Position numbers and translations under genes: made by a program. A model generated the notes under the pieces. That model did not search any database. It saw nothing but the letters and a program-made list of their open reading frames with translations, and had not been told where the DNA came from. DNA of 64,000 nucleotides from Paenibacillus tundrae (GTDB lineage Bacteria; Bacillota; Bacilli; Paenibacillales; Paenibacillaceae), in the NCBI RefSeq assembly GCF_036884255.1, contig NZ_CP145605.1:5022001-5086000 (forward strand), read 5' to 3'. This document shows, piece after piece, positions 23,888 through 36,056 of this stretch (positions are counted from its first letter, which is position 1; each line of letters opens with the position of its first letter).

Positions 23888-25975
23888 TCATTCCTTAACA
23901 ATAGTCGCATTTTGGTAATAGTGTTTCAATATTTCCTGGTAATCATACCCTTCATCTGCCATGCCTTTGGCTCCCCATTGTGACAAACCTAATCCGTGAC
24001 CATTTCCTTGGCCGATGAACATAAAGTTTTGTCCTTGAGTTATGGCTCTCGCCTGACCATCACCGCTCATGACGACAAGGGCATTACCAGATGAAGTTCC
24101 TGTACCTGAGGCAGATAATACAGCTTCTCCTTGAGACCCTGTTTTACTCGCTGTATTCCCGTCAGCGCCTAATACAGTATAACTTCCAGTACCCGCAATA
24201 TCAAATAAAGTACTGGGCAATCCACCCAGCGCCGAGCGGTACGTATCTGCATATTTAACAGTCAGCGCTTGTCCATTGGCACTTACTTCAAGTGCTCGAC
24301 CAGAAGGTCCACGCTTCGTGACTTCTAATGTTGAGATAGATGAGGGAACAGTCGTCGTTGTTTTACCTTGTAACGTTTTGACTAATTGAGCAGAGGTAAA
24401 TGGTCCTCTCACCCAAGCATAATCATTGGATTGTGCTACTTTTGCCAAAACAACAGCTTCGTTCCCTGGATTCATTTTGGCTACCGGCTCAACGGTAGAT
24501 TGGATTAATGGGATGGCACGTACATTCGTATTCTGTGCAGTGACAGTGACCTTGGAAAGACCCGCATCCGTTTTGGAGCTTAACTCCTTCACGTTGTCCT
24601 CACGGATATATCCACTGATGCCTGAGTTAAGCAGTACATGATACCACGTATGCAATCCAGCCTGTGCTGATGTATCTCCAGAACTATCCACATTGGTGAA
24701 GACCCCTGCTCCCCCGTTCCAAACCTCGGAGGGATGTGCCGTTTGTCCACCTGCATTGGATGAGAATACAGCCTCTACAATTTTACCACCACTTTTGACA
24801 ACTTCTCCTGCGGTAGCATCCACTGCACTGGTTACTTTATCATTCTCCGAATCAATGCCGTTATAGGCTTGACTTAGTGTTGTATCCACAACATTGGCAA
24901 TCTGGAAGCGAGTGCCCTGTTGGAGAGCATAGGAGCGAGCAGCAACTGCTTGTACTTTTAGAGCCTCTGCAGGCCAGGAGGAATACACCTCTGCTCCAAC
25001 TACGGAGTACAAATATTGTTCCAGTGGAACGACATTCACTAAAGCCAAGTCACCATTAACGATACTGAGTTCCATATCTCCGCGATATGTTCGCTGGGAA
25101 CGTTCCAGTACTTTAATGCCATTTCCATCTCCCTGCACCCAAGCTTTGGCTTCCGTACCGGCAATCGTGTAGTGTGCTGCAGTCTTAGGCGTGTCCAGAC
25201 TTAACCCCGCATCCTGCCGAATGATTAGAGCGGAGCTGTTATTAGTTACAGGAGATAGGCTTGCGCCACCCACTTGTGTCTCTACCGCCTTTCTTACAGC
25301 AGTAAGCTCTGCATCTGTCACAGCTTCACCAACCCATACGCTGTAGCCCGAACTACCAGCATCCAGTGACAGTACAGTATAGGAAATGACGCCTGATGCT
25401 GAGAGAGAAGCTTGAGCCGCTTGTGCTTCTTGTAAGGAGCTATAATTTCCAGTAGATAAATGCTTGTTTCCCGTTACGACTGGTTTCTGCCCACCCAATT
25501 GAGCTGCAGCTACCTTCTGAACTCGAGCAACGGCTTGTCCAGCGAGTGTATCTGTAGCATAGTTTCCGGTATAGAGCTGATACACCGTTTTGCCGCTCAC
25601 GCTTGAGCTGAAGAGTAACGGCTTATCGCTGGTTGGTTGCAATAGCTTGGCTGCTGCCGCCGCTGTTTTGAAATCTGCTGTCTCCAACACCTTCACACGA
25701 AAACCATCTGCGCTGAATCGAATCTGCCCCGCTGGAAGACTTACATTAGCACCCGTCCCAGATCCAATGGTCCAACTTGCATTTGATTCAAGTGTGATTA
25801 ATGGTGTGGTTGATTTGTATGTGCTTCCCAGATTCGCAAACATCGCAACCCGAATCAGCTGTTCATCATTTTCTGCTGCATAAGCGGGTACCTGCAGACA
25901 TCCTGCCATCAATACAGTCGCAGCCAAAACCTTTAATCGGCGACTCCATTTCATATTTTGTATTGCTTTCCCCAC
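23888..25975 (-). CDS. SpoIID/LytB domain protein, secreted
   Basis: About 695 residues with a signal peptide (basic start, hydrophobic core V-L-A-A-T-V-L-M-A-G, cleavage near A-Y-A-A). A SPOR-like region follows at about residues 110-260. The SpoIID core contains V-P-L-E-Q-Y-L and the A-E-V-Y-S-S-W-P-A-E-A-L-K-V-Q-A-V-A-A-R segment, with an SH3-like insert at about 470-540. It ends in the typical G-N-G-H-G-L-G-L-S-Q-W-G-A motif. SpoIID-type enzymes are lytic transglycosylases acting on denuded peptidoglycan during engulfment. This copy is in the ruvB-queA gap, not the spoIID locus of B. subtilis, so it is a paralogue or LytB-like protein. The GTG start is seven bases after GAGGAG. Confidence 0.88.
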   Translation of the reverse strand: MGKAIQNMKWSRRLKVLAATVLMAGCLQVPAYAAENDEQLIRVAMFANLGSTYKSTTPLITLESNASWTIGSGTGANVSLPAGQIRFSADGFRVKVLETADFKTAAAAAKLLQPTSDKPLLFSSSVSGKTVYQLYTGNYATDTLAGQAVARVQKVAAAQLGGQKPVVTGNKHLSTGNYSSLQEAQAAQASLSASGVISYTVLSLDAGSSGYSVWVGEAVTDAELTAVRKAVETQVGGASLSPVTNNSSALIIRQDAGLSLDTPKTAAHYTIAGTEAKAWVQGDGNGIKVLERSQRTYRGDMELSIVNGDLALVNVVPLEQYLYSVVGAEVYSSWPAEALKVQAVAARSYALQQGTRFQIANVVDTTLSQAYNGIDSENDKVTSAVDATAGEVVKSGGKIVEAVFSSNAGGQTAHPSEVWNGGAGVFTNVDSSGDTSAQAGLHTWYHVLLNSGISGYIREDNVKELSSKTDAGLSKVTVTAQNTNVRAIPLIQSTVEPVAKMNPGNEAVVLAKVAQSNDYAWVRGPFTSAQLVKTLQGKTTTTVPSSISTLEVTKRGPSGRALEVSANGQALTVKYADTYRSALGGLPSTLFDIAGTGSYTVLGADGNTASKTGSQGEAVLSASGTGTSSGNALVVMSGDGQARAITQGQNFMFIGQGNGHGLGLSQWGAKGMADEGYDYQEILKHYYQNATIVKE

Positions 25976-26098
25976 AATCAGTCTCCTCTCCGCTCTTTCC
26001 TTGTGTAGATACATCTATGAATTTCAAACTTCATTTTGTATTTAGAACTGTTTCATGTAATAGAAAAACGTCCTTCCCACTGCCCAATACACCACTTG

Positions 26099-27109
26099 TT
26101 ACTTTCCATCTCGCGGCGGAATCGGCAAACCTAAATGATGATAAGCCATATCTGTAACAATTCGACCTCTTGGTGTACGTTGAATCATACCGATCTGCAA
26201 TAAATAAGGCTCATAAACATCCTCAATGGTTTGGCTCTCTTCACCAATCGTAGCTGCAATGGTATCTAGACCAACCGGGCCTCCCCGGAAGCTATTGATC
26301 ATGGACTTAAGCATCTTGTGGTCGATCTCATCCAATCCTCTTGGATCAATCTGTAGACGTTTAAGTGCTTCTTCTGCTAATGCCTGTGTAATGACTCCAT
26401 CGCCTCGTACCTGAGCGAAGTCTCGAACTCGCTTCAATAAACGATTGGCAATCCTCGGCGTTCCACGGGAACGGAGGGCAATCTCTTCTGCAGCGTCTCC
26501 AACAATCTCAACCCCAAGAATTTCTGTAGAGCGAGAGACAATGTAGGCTAGCTCATCAACCGTATAAAACTCCAGACGGCTAATGACACCAAAACGATCA
26601 CGCAGAGGCGCAGACAGCAAACCAGCGCGTGTTGTAGCTCCAATGAGAGTGAATGGTGGCAGATCCAGACGCACAGATCGCGCGCTAGGGCCTTTACCGA
26701 TCATAATATCCAATGCAGAGTCTTCCATCGCAGGGTACATCACTTCTTCAACAGTACGATGCAGGCGATGAATCTCGTCAATGAATAACACATCACCCTC
26801 TTGAAGATTAGTCAGCAATGCTGCTAGATCTCCTGGTCGCTCAATTGCAGGCCCTGAAGTGGTACGCAGATTAACGCCCAATTCATTAGCGACGATGTTG
26901 GCAAGTGTTGTTTTACCTAATCCTGGTGGACCGTACAATAAAACATGATCCAATGCCTCATTACGCATTTTGGCTGCTTCAATATATACTTTTAAATTTT
27001 CCTTCACCTGATTTTGTCCGATATATTCATTCAGATACCGGGGACGAAGACTCAGCTCAACAGCTTGATCATCCATCATCAGGTTAGCGGAAATAATACG
27101 CTCATCCAT
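26099..27109 (-). CDS. ruvB: Holliday junction branch-migration ATPase RuvB
   Basis: AAA+ motor of 336 residues that drives branch migration with RuvA. Walker A is G-P-P-G-L-G-K-T-T-L (about residues 61-70), Walker B L-F-I-D-E-I-H-R-L, sensor A-T-T-R-A-G, and the C-terminal winged helix contains R-T-P-R-G-R. The ATG at 27109 (M-D-E-R-I-I-S) matches the family start; another ATG six bases earlier shares the AAGGTAGGG region. The ruvA stop is 55 bases upstream. It is followed by the SpoIID-like gene. Confidence 0.97.
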   Translation of the reverse strand: MDERIISANLMMDDQAVELSLRPRYLNEYIGQNQVKENLKVYIEAAKMRNEALDHVLLYGPPGLGKTTLANIVANELGVNLRTTSGPAIERPGDLAALLTNLQEGDVLFIDEIHRLHRTVEEVMYPAMEDSALDIMIGKGPSARSVRLDLPPFTLIGATTRAGLLSAPLRDRFGVISRLEFYTVDELAYIVSRSTEILGVEIVGDAAEEIALRSRGTPRIANRLLKRVRDFAQVRGDGVITQALAEEALKRLQIDPRGLDEIDHKMLKSMINSFRGGPVGLDTIAATIGEESQTIEDVYEPYLLQIGMIQRTPRGRIVTDMAYHHLGLPIPPRDGK

Positions 27110-27164
27110 GTTCATCCCTACCTTTATAGTACGAACCACTGTGCTATCATGTTGGTAAAGTTAG

Positions 27165-27779
27165 TTATCCAGTGAATAGCATTTGCAGTGCTCGTTTCAT
27201 CAACACATCAACCGAATCGGCAGATGTAACATCTTTTTTCAGCTTGAGCCATACTTTATCCAACTCGCTGTCTGTGTAACCAAGCGCTTTAAGACCATCA
27301 CGTGCCTCATCCCAAGATGAGCCGCTTCCTGCTTCTTCTGAAGGAGGAGCAAATAAACCTGTTGCATACGCGGCAGCACCGAATCCGTCCAGCTTATCCT
27401 TCAGATCCAAAATCATACGCTGAGCTGTCTTTTTACCGATTCCCGGTAGTTTGGTTAGGAATGTCAGATTCTCTTGGTAAATCGCTGTAACGACATGATC
27501 AGGTGTGCCTCCTGCCAAAATGCCCAGGGCGACTCGTGGTCCAATACCAGACACCTCGATCAACTTACGAAACAAGCGCTGTTCTTCTCTTGTAACAAAA
27601 CCATATAACAACATGGCATCTTCACGCACATGATGATGGGTATAGACCATGATCTCACCTTCTTGTTTCGCGAACGCATATGGGTTAGGACAAAATACAC
27701 GATAGCCCACACCTTGAACATCAAGCACAATATATTCATTCTCCACATGCACGAACTGTCCTCTAAGAAAATCAATCAT
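27165..27779 (-). CDS. ruvA: Holliday junction DNA-binding protein RuvA
   Basis: The 204-residue protein has an N-terminal OB fold (M-I-D-F-L-R-G), central helix-hairpin-helix motifs (G-I-G-P-R-V-A-L-G-I-L and L-P-G-I-G-K-K-T-A-Q-R-M) and a C-terminal RuvB-binding domain after an acidic/Ser linker. The start ATG overlaps the ruvC stop by four bases (ATGA), indicating translational coupling. Confidence 0.97.
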   Translation of the reverse strand: MIDFLRGQFVHVENEYIVLDVQGVGYRVFCPNPYAFAKQEGEIMVYTHHHVREDAMLLYGFVTREEQRLFRKLIEVSGIGPRVALGILAGGTPDHVVTAIYQENLTFLTKLPGIGKKTAQRMILDLKDKLDGFGAAAYATGLFAPPSEEAGSGSSWDEARDGLKALGYTDSELDKVWLKLKKDVTSADSVDVLMKRALQMLFTG

Positions 27780-28285
27780 TTTCGCAATACCTCATTTAAC
27801 TTCGAATTTAATGTATAAGAATGTGCATGACATACGGCTACTGCCAACGCATCTGCTACGTCATCTGGCTTAGGAATCGCCTGTAACCGCAAAAACATTT
27901 TAACCATCTCTTGCACTTGACGTTTCTCCGCTTTGCCGTATCCTACAATCGCCTGTTTAATCTGCATCGGTGTGTACTCAGCAATAGGTAGCCCTTTCTG
28001 TGCAGCAGCCAGAACCATTACCCCTCTGGCCTGACTGACGGACATCGCTGTTGTAACGTTCCGATTGAAGAAAAGTTTCTCCAGTGCGACGGCATCTGGT
28101 TTATATTTATCGATGAGCTGCACCATACCTTCATATACGTGAAGCAACCGTTCCTCTTCAGGTGTATGAGCTTCTGTCTGAATACAGCCATATTGTACAG
28201 GAACCACTTTACTACCGATCTTATCCACAAAACCAAACCCAACAATCGCAATTCCCGGGTCTATCCCCAAAAAACGCAAACCCAT
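27776..28285 (-). CDS. ruvC: Crossover junction endodeoxyribonuclease RuvC
   Basis: The 169-residue RNase H-fold resolvase cuts Holliday junctions. Acidic residues of the active site are visible in L-G-I-D-P-G (Asp8), A-L-E-K-L-F (about Glu69) and K-P-D-D-V-A-D-A-L-A-V-A near 145. B. subtilis lacks RuvC and uses RecU, so its presence here as first gene of ruvCAB resembles Clostridia and Gram-negatives and is a known feature of some Paenibacillaceae. An extended -10 promoter lies 42 bases upstream. Confidence 0.96.
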   Translation of the reverse strand: MGLRFLGIDPGIAIVGFGFVDKIGSKVVPVQYGCIQTEAHTPEEERLLHVYEGMVQLIDKYKPDAVALEKLFFNRNVTTAMSVSQARGVMVLAAAQKGLPIAEYTPMQIKQAIVGYGKAEKRQVQEMVKMFLRLQAIPKPDDVADALAVAVCHAHSYTLNSKLNEVLRK

Positions 28286-28326
28286 CTCTCCCTTACAATA
28301 AAGCGAACATATGTATCGTTCATTTC

Positions 28327-28335
28327 ATTATAACA
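28327..28335 (-). promoter_or_regulatory. Extended -10 promoter of ruvCAB
   Basis: TGTTATAAT on the minus strand is a consensus extended -10 element. The -35 position (TGCCGC) is poor. It lies about 40 bases before the ruvC ATG. Confidence 0.5.
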
Positions 28336-28571
28336 AAAAGAAAGACCCTGCGGCAGGAAACTTTGACTACAATTTAATCCTCATAAAATCTATCGTTCAC
28401 ACTCCTGTGGAGTCTTAGAAAACCTTGTCGCTTTACCTATAAAGATGTCACAAAACATTTCCCATCCTCTGGTATCCAAGGTCTAGCAAAGCCCTAAACC
28501 TCTTAACAGGAAGGTATCACGCAACCCCTAAGGGCTTATTTATTTCCCTACGATCAGTCAACACACGACAA

Positions 28572-28596
28572 AAAGGACATCACTTCGATGCCCTTC
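28572..28596 (-). terminator. Terminator of bofC
   Basis: AAGG-CATC pairs with GATG-CCTT around a five-base loop, with TTTTTG following on the minus strand, about 55 bases after the bofC stop. Confidence 0.7.
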
Positions 28597-28651
28597 TCCA
28601 GCAAACCTATAACCTGTCTTCAATTTAATTCTCTTCAAAAACTTTATTGAG

Positions 28652-29350
28652 TCAACCGCCATTTAGAATAACTTCTTCAGAAGCTCGATCAACCGCATAA
28701 TCGCTAAATGTCGAAATCACACTGTTATATTCATCTTTGTCTTGTACTCGAATTCCTTGCTGCAGCTGCTCCCATACTCCCTCAGGCAATGAAGACTCAA
28801 GTGACCCAACATCCATTTGAAAAAAAGTACGGATTACTTTGTCTTCTGTAGGGTGACCTTCGTACAAATTCAGATTCCCCAATGCATCGATGCTAATATA
28901 AGCCTGCTCTTTGCATAGAGGAGAAAGATCATCAACCTGCTGCTTAACCCGTAAACCATCTCCCGCAACTTCTGCATCCCATTCAGGATGTTGGAGTAAT
29001 AACACTTCGACTTGTGAAGCAGTCATTTTGCCTAATTGCTCAGTCTCGACTCCACAAACATAGTGGACTTCCAATACAACAGCAGTTAAGTCATCAGGTG
29101 TAGTAGATCCTAGTTGTTGTACTATAGCCTGTACCTCTGCTTCCGAACGATTCGCTTCTATAGGAGCTGTCCCCATGACAGTGACGGTCTCACTAAAATC
29201 AGTTGTTAATAAACGTTGAATATGAGAAGAGATAGACAGTCCACTATACGCTAGTATCGTTACAGCGACTAAGGCTAGACTCATCCATGCAGTTCGTTTC
29301 CAACGTCGCCAACGCCTTTTGAATTGTTTCTTTAATTTAAACGTGTTCAC
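28652..29350 (-). CDS. bofC: BofC, forespore regulator of the SigK checkpoint
   Basis: The 232-residue protein has a basic N terminus, one transmembrane or signal helix (about residues 22-42) and the C-terminal BofC domain (V-H-Y-V-C-G-V-E-T-E-Q-L-G-K-M, D-D-L-S-P-L-C-K-E-Q-A-Y, V-I-R-T-F-F-Q). BofC acts in the intermembrane space and restrains SpoIVB, and so the release of SpoIVFB that cleaves pro-SigK; spoIVFA and spoIVFB are in this same window. A GTG start lies five bases after AAGGGG. The open frame extends upstream without a site. The order bofC-ruv is as in B. subtilis. Confidence 0.9.
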   Translation of the reverse strand: MNTFKLKKQFKRRWRRWKRTAWMSLALVAVTILAYSGLSISSHIQRLLTTDFSETVTVMGTAPIEANRSEAEVQAIVQQLGSTTPDDLTAVVLEVHYVCGVETEQLGKMTASQVEVLLLQHPEWDAEVAGDGLRVKQQVDDLSPLCKEQAYISIDALGNLNLYEGHPTEDKVIRTFFQMDVGSLESSLPEGVWEQLQQGIRVQDKDEYNSVISTFSDYAVDRASEEVILNGG

Positions 29351-29379
29351 CTGAACCCCTTCTATCACTTTTTTTAACC

Positions 29380-29409
29380 TAGTGTGACCGAAAGGGTTAC
29401 CGTTTATGC
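29380..29409 (-). promoter_or_regulatory. SigG/SigF-like promoter of bofC
   Basis: On the minus strand GCATA (29405-29409) and CACACTA (29380-29386) are separated by 18 bases. They fit the forespore consensus (GMATR, CATNHTA) with one mismatch. The start would fall 20-25 bases before the GTG. Forespore expression fits BofC function. Confidence 0.45.
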
Positions 29410-29458
29410 ACATTCAAACCTACATTTAAACATCACTCATATTATTTACACAAAGCAA

Positions 29459-29491
29459 AAAGCAGATTATCTATATTAGATAATCTGCTTT
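29459..29491 (-). terminator. Terminator of the rrn-tRNA operon
   Basis: A 15-bp perfect stem (AAAGCAGATTATCTA and complement) with a three-base loop is followed on the minus strand by TTTTTGCTTT. It begins seven bases past the tRNA-Pro 3' end. Confidence 0.9.
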
Positions 29492-29497
29492 CTTAGA

Positions 29498-29571
29498 TCG
29501 GGATGACACGATTTGAACATGCGACCCCCTGGTCCCAAACCAGGTGCTCTACCAAGCTGAGCTACATCCCG
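29498..29571 (-). tRNA. tRNA-Pro (anticodon TGG)
   Basis: The minus strand folds as a 74-nt tRNA with CGGGATG acceptor paired to CATCCCG, anticodon loop TTTGGGA and T-loop TTCAAAT. CCA is not encoded. It is the last gene of the rrn-linked tRNA cluster. Confidence 0.95.
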
Positions 29572-29578
29572 TTATGTA

Positions 29579-29657
29579 TACCGGCGAGAGGACTCGAACC
29601 TCCACGGTTTCCCACTCGATTTTGAGTCGAGCGCGTCTGCCATTCCGCCACGCCGGC
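29579..29657 (-). tRNA. tRNA-Leu (anticodon CAA)
   Basis: Anticodon stem CTCGA/TCGAG with loop CTCAAAA, a variable region of 11 bases containing GGGAAACC, and acceptor GCCGGCG paired with CGCCGGT (a G-U at the first pair). CCA is not encoded. Confidence 0.93.
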
Positions 29658-29671
29658 ATATGAAGTTATAA

Positions 29672-29748
29672 TGGCGCGCCCTGAGAGATTCGAACTCCCG
29701 GCCTTTTGATTCGTAGTCAAACGCTCTATCCAGCTGAGCTAAGGGCGC
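29672..29748 (-). tRNA. tRNA-Arg (anticodon ACG)
   Basis: Acceptor GCGCCCT/AGGGCGC, anticodon loop CTACGAA, discriminator G. CCA is encoded. A34 would be deaminated to inosine to read CGN codons. Confidence 0.95.
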
Positions 29749-29752
29749 AAAT

Positions 29753-29827
29753 TGGAGCGGAAGACGGGAATCGAACCCGCGACCCTCGCCTTGGCAAGGC
29801 GATGCTCTACCGCTGAGCCACTTCCGC
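29753..29827 (-). tRNA. tRNA-Gly (anticodon GCC)
   Basis: Acceptor GCGGAAG/CTTCCGC, anticodon loop TTGCCAA, discriminator T, CCA encoded. The tRNA-Arg gene follows after four bases. Confidence 0.95.
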
Positions 29828-29880
29828 ATACGGTAAGGTGAAAATAAACTGGACTCTCATCCATGAAACAAAAACTTAAA

Positions 29881-29958
29881 TGGCGGAACCGACGGGATTC
29901 GAACCCGCGATCTCCTGCGTGACAGGCAGGCATGTTAGGCCAACTACACCACGGTTCC
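29881..29958 (-). tRNA. tRNA-Asp (anticodon GTC)
   Basis: Acceptor GGAACCG/CGGTTCC, anticodon loop CTGTCAC, discriminator G, CCA encoded. G34 is a queuosine target of the tgt-queA products in this window. Confidence 0.95.
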
Positions 29959-29983
29959 AGATCACTTTCGTGAGAAAGTATAA

Positions 29984-30057
<74 letters not shown>

Positions 30058-30076
30058 TCGTTAGAAAAAGTATATA

Positions 30077-30152
30077 TGGTGGAGGCTGAGGGGATCGAAC
30101 CCCCGACCCTCTGCTTGTAAGGCAGATGCTCTCCCAGCTGAGCTAAGCCTCC
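30077..30152 (-). tRNA. tRNA-Val (anticodon TAC)
   Basis: Acceptor GGAGGCT/AGCCTCC, anticodon loop CTTACAA, discriminator A, CCA encoded. Confidence 0.95.
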
Positions 30153-30157
30153 ATCTA

Positions 30158-30174
30158 TATGACCCGTAGGGGAT
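30158..30174 (-). repeat. Duplicated 3' fragment of tRNA-Glu in the tRNA spacer
   Basis: These 17 bases are identical to 30273-30289, which cover the acceptor 3' strand and half of the T stem of tRNA-Glu. No other part of a tRNA is attached, so it is a remnant or recombination scar and not a gene. The following 100-base spacer contains further imperfect echoes (GGGATACTCTCA near 30170 and GGGATTCTCATC near 30238). Confidence 0.75.
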
Positions 30175-30274
30175 ACTCTCACTTCGTTCGAGACTGCGAA
30201 GCAGTGCTAACGAATCTTATCCTCCGACGAACCTTTGGGATTCTCATCCCTTGTTGAAGCAATAGATATTGCTA

Positions 30275-30346
30275 TGACCCGTAGGGGATTCGAACCCCTG
30301 TTACCTCCGTGAAAGGGAGGTGTCTTAACCCCTTGACCAACGGGCC
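30275..30346 (-). tRNA. tRNA-Glu (anticodon TTC)
   Basis: Acceptor GGCCCGT/ACGGGTC, anticodon stem CCTCC/GGAGG with loop CTTTCAC, discriminator A. CCA is not encoded. 72 nt. Confidence 0.95.
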
Positions 30347-30350
30347 TTAC

Positions 30351-30426
30351 TGGCTCCCCGAACAGGGCTCGAACCTGTGACAACTCGATTAACAGTCGAG
30401 TGCTCTACCAACTGAGCTATCAGGGA
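30351..30426 (-). tRNA. tRNA-Asn (anticodon GTT)
   Basis: Acceptor TCCCTGA/TCGGGGA (one wobble pair), anticodon loop CTGTTAA, discriminator G, CCA encoded. It is the first tRNA after 5S and a queuosine target. Confidence 0.95.
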
Positions 30427-30507
30427 ATAATATACATTTGCAAAAGCAAGTGTAATTCATCATACAATGTCCACAAGCAAAACTTGTATCTATGTAAGAA
30501 AAATTTG

Positions 30508-30623
30508 CTTGGCGGCGTCCTACTCTCCCAGGACCCTGCGGTCCAAGTACCATCGGCGCTAGAGGGCTTAACGGTCGTGTTCGGGATGGGTACGTGTGGA
30601 ACCCCTCCGCCATCGCCACCAAA
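30508..30623 (-). rRNA. rrf: 5S ribosomal RNA
   Basis: The minus strand begins TTTGGTGGCGATGGCGG, carries the conserved CCCATCCCGAACACG loop and ends GGACGCCGCCAAGC, about 116 nt. It lies about 80 bases downstream of 23S. The ends are estimated from terminal helix pairing. Confidence 0.95.
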
Positions 30624-30706
30624 CGCATAGCTTAGCTTACATTTCAGAGTGTTGTTCTCTGAAAACTAGATTCGAAACGAAAGTCTGCGATGTAGAAATT
30701 TGCTAA

Positions 30707-35497
<4,791 letters not shown>

Positions 35498-35698
35498 GTA
35501 TTGAAAAGAGCGATTAGCTCATTTTGAATCTGACGAGATTAAAAATCTCATTTGTGCTTCGAAACCATCCAGTCCGAAGACATGTACCGATTTCTCAGCG
35601 TCGATCTTGCAAGCAAGACCATTACTCACTCGTTGTTCAGTTTTCAAAGATCAAACTTTTTTTTCGCGTCAACGCTGTGTTTCAGCGGCGACTTAAAT

Positions 35699-35727
35699 AA
35701 TATATCATATCGACGAATCCAATGCAA
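35699..35727 (-). promoter_or_regulatory. rrn operon promoter
   Basis: On the minus strand TTGCAT (35722-35727) and TATATT (35699-35704) are 17 bases apart. A strongly AT-rich tract (35728-35760) lies directly upstream, as an UP element would. A leader of about 195 nt precedes 16S. No second equally good promoter is seen up to 36056. Confidence 0.65.
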
Positions 35728-35977
35728 CAGTTTTTTTATAATTTATTAATTTAGTAGATTCAGTCTCCTGAACACCTCATTAACTCTTAAAAACTACATC
35801 GTTATCGCGTAGTCATTATTCTATCATAGTTGCAGCAGGTTTTCCAATTGATTTACATTTTTCTTCAATTTATTTAAGTGTTCACTTTAATACATTCTGA
35901 CACATGATAATGTTTTTTTATCCTTCTCTAATCTTCTATAATACTTGCTCTCTCAAAGTGATTTTCAACGCATAGTC

Positions 35978-36011
35978 AAAGAGAGCCAACCCCTAACGGT
36001 TGACTCTCTTT
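35978..36011. terminator. Terminator-like hairpin after the LysM gene
   Basis: AAAGAGAG-CAACC pairs with GGTTG-CTCTCTTT around a six-base loop. T runs are short on both strands, so it is of moderate strength. It ends the LysM gene before the rrn promoter region. Confidence 0.6.
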
Positions 36012-36056
36012 ATTTGAACTAAATCAAACCCTTATCTCATTAATCGTTGACCACCC

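Larger units (their letters stand above)
28286..28651. other. Intergenic region between ruvC and bofC
   Basis: It contains the ruvC promoter on the left and the bofC terminator on the right. Between 28345 and 28560 I see no ORF and no clear RNA. A small CCCTAAGGG palindrome at about 28527 is the only local symmetry. Confidence 0.5.
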
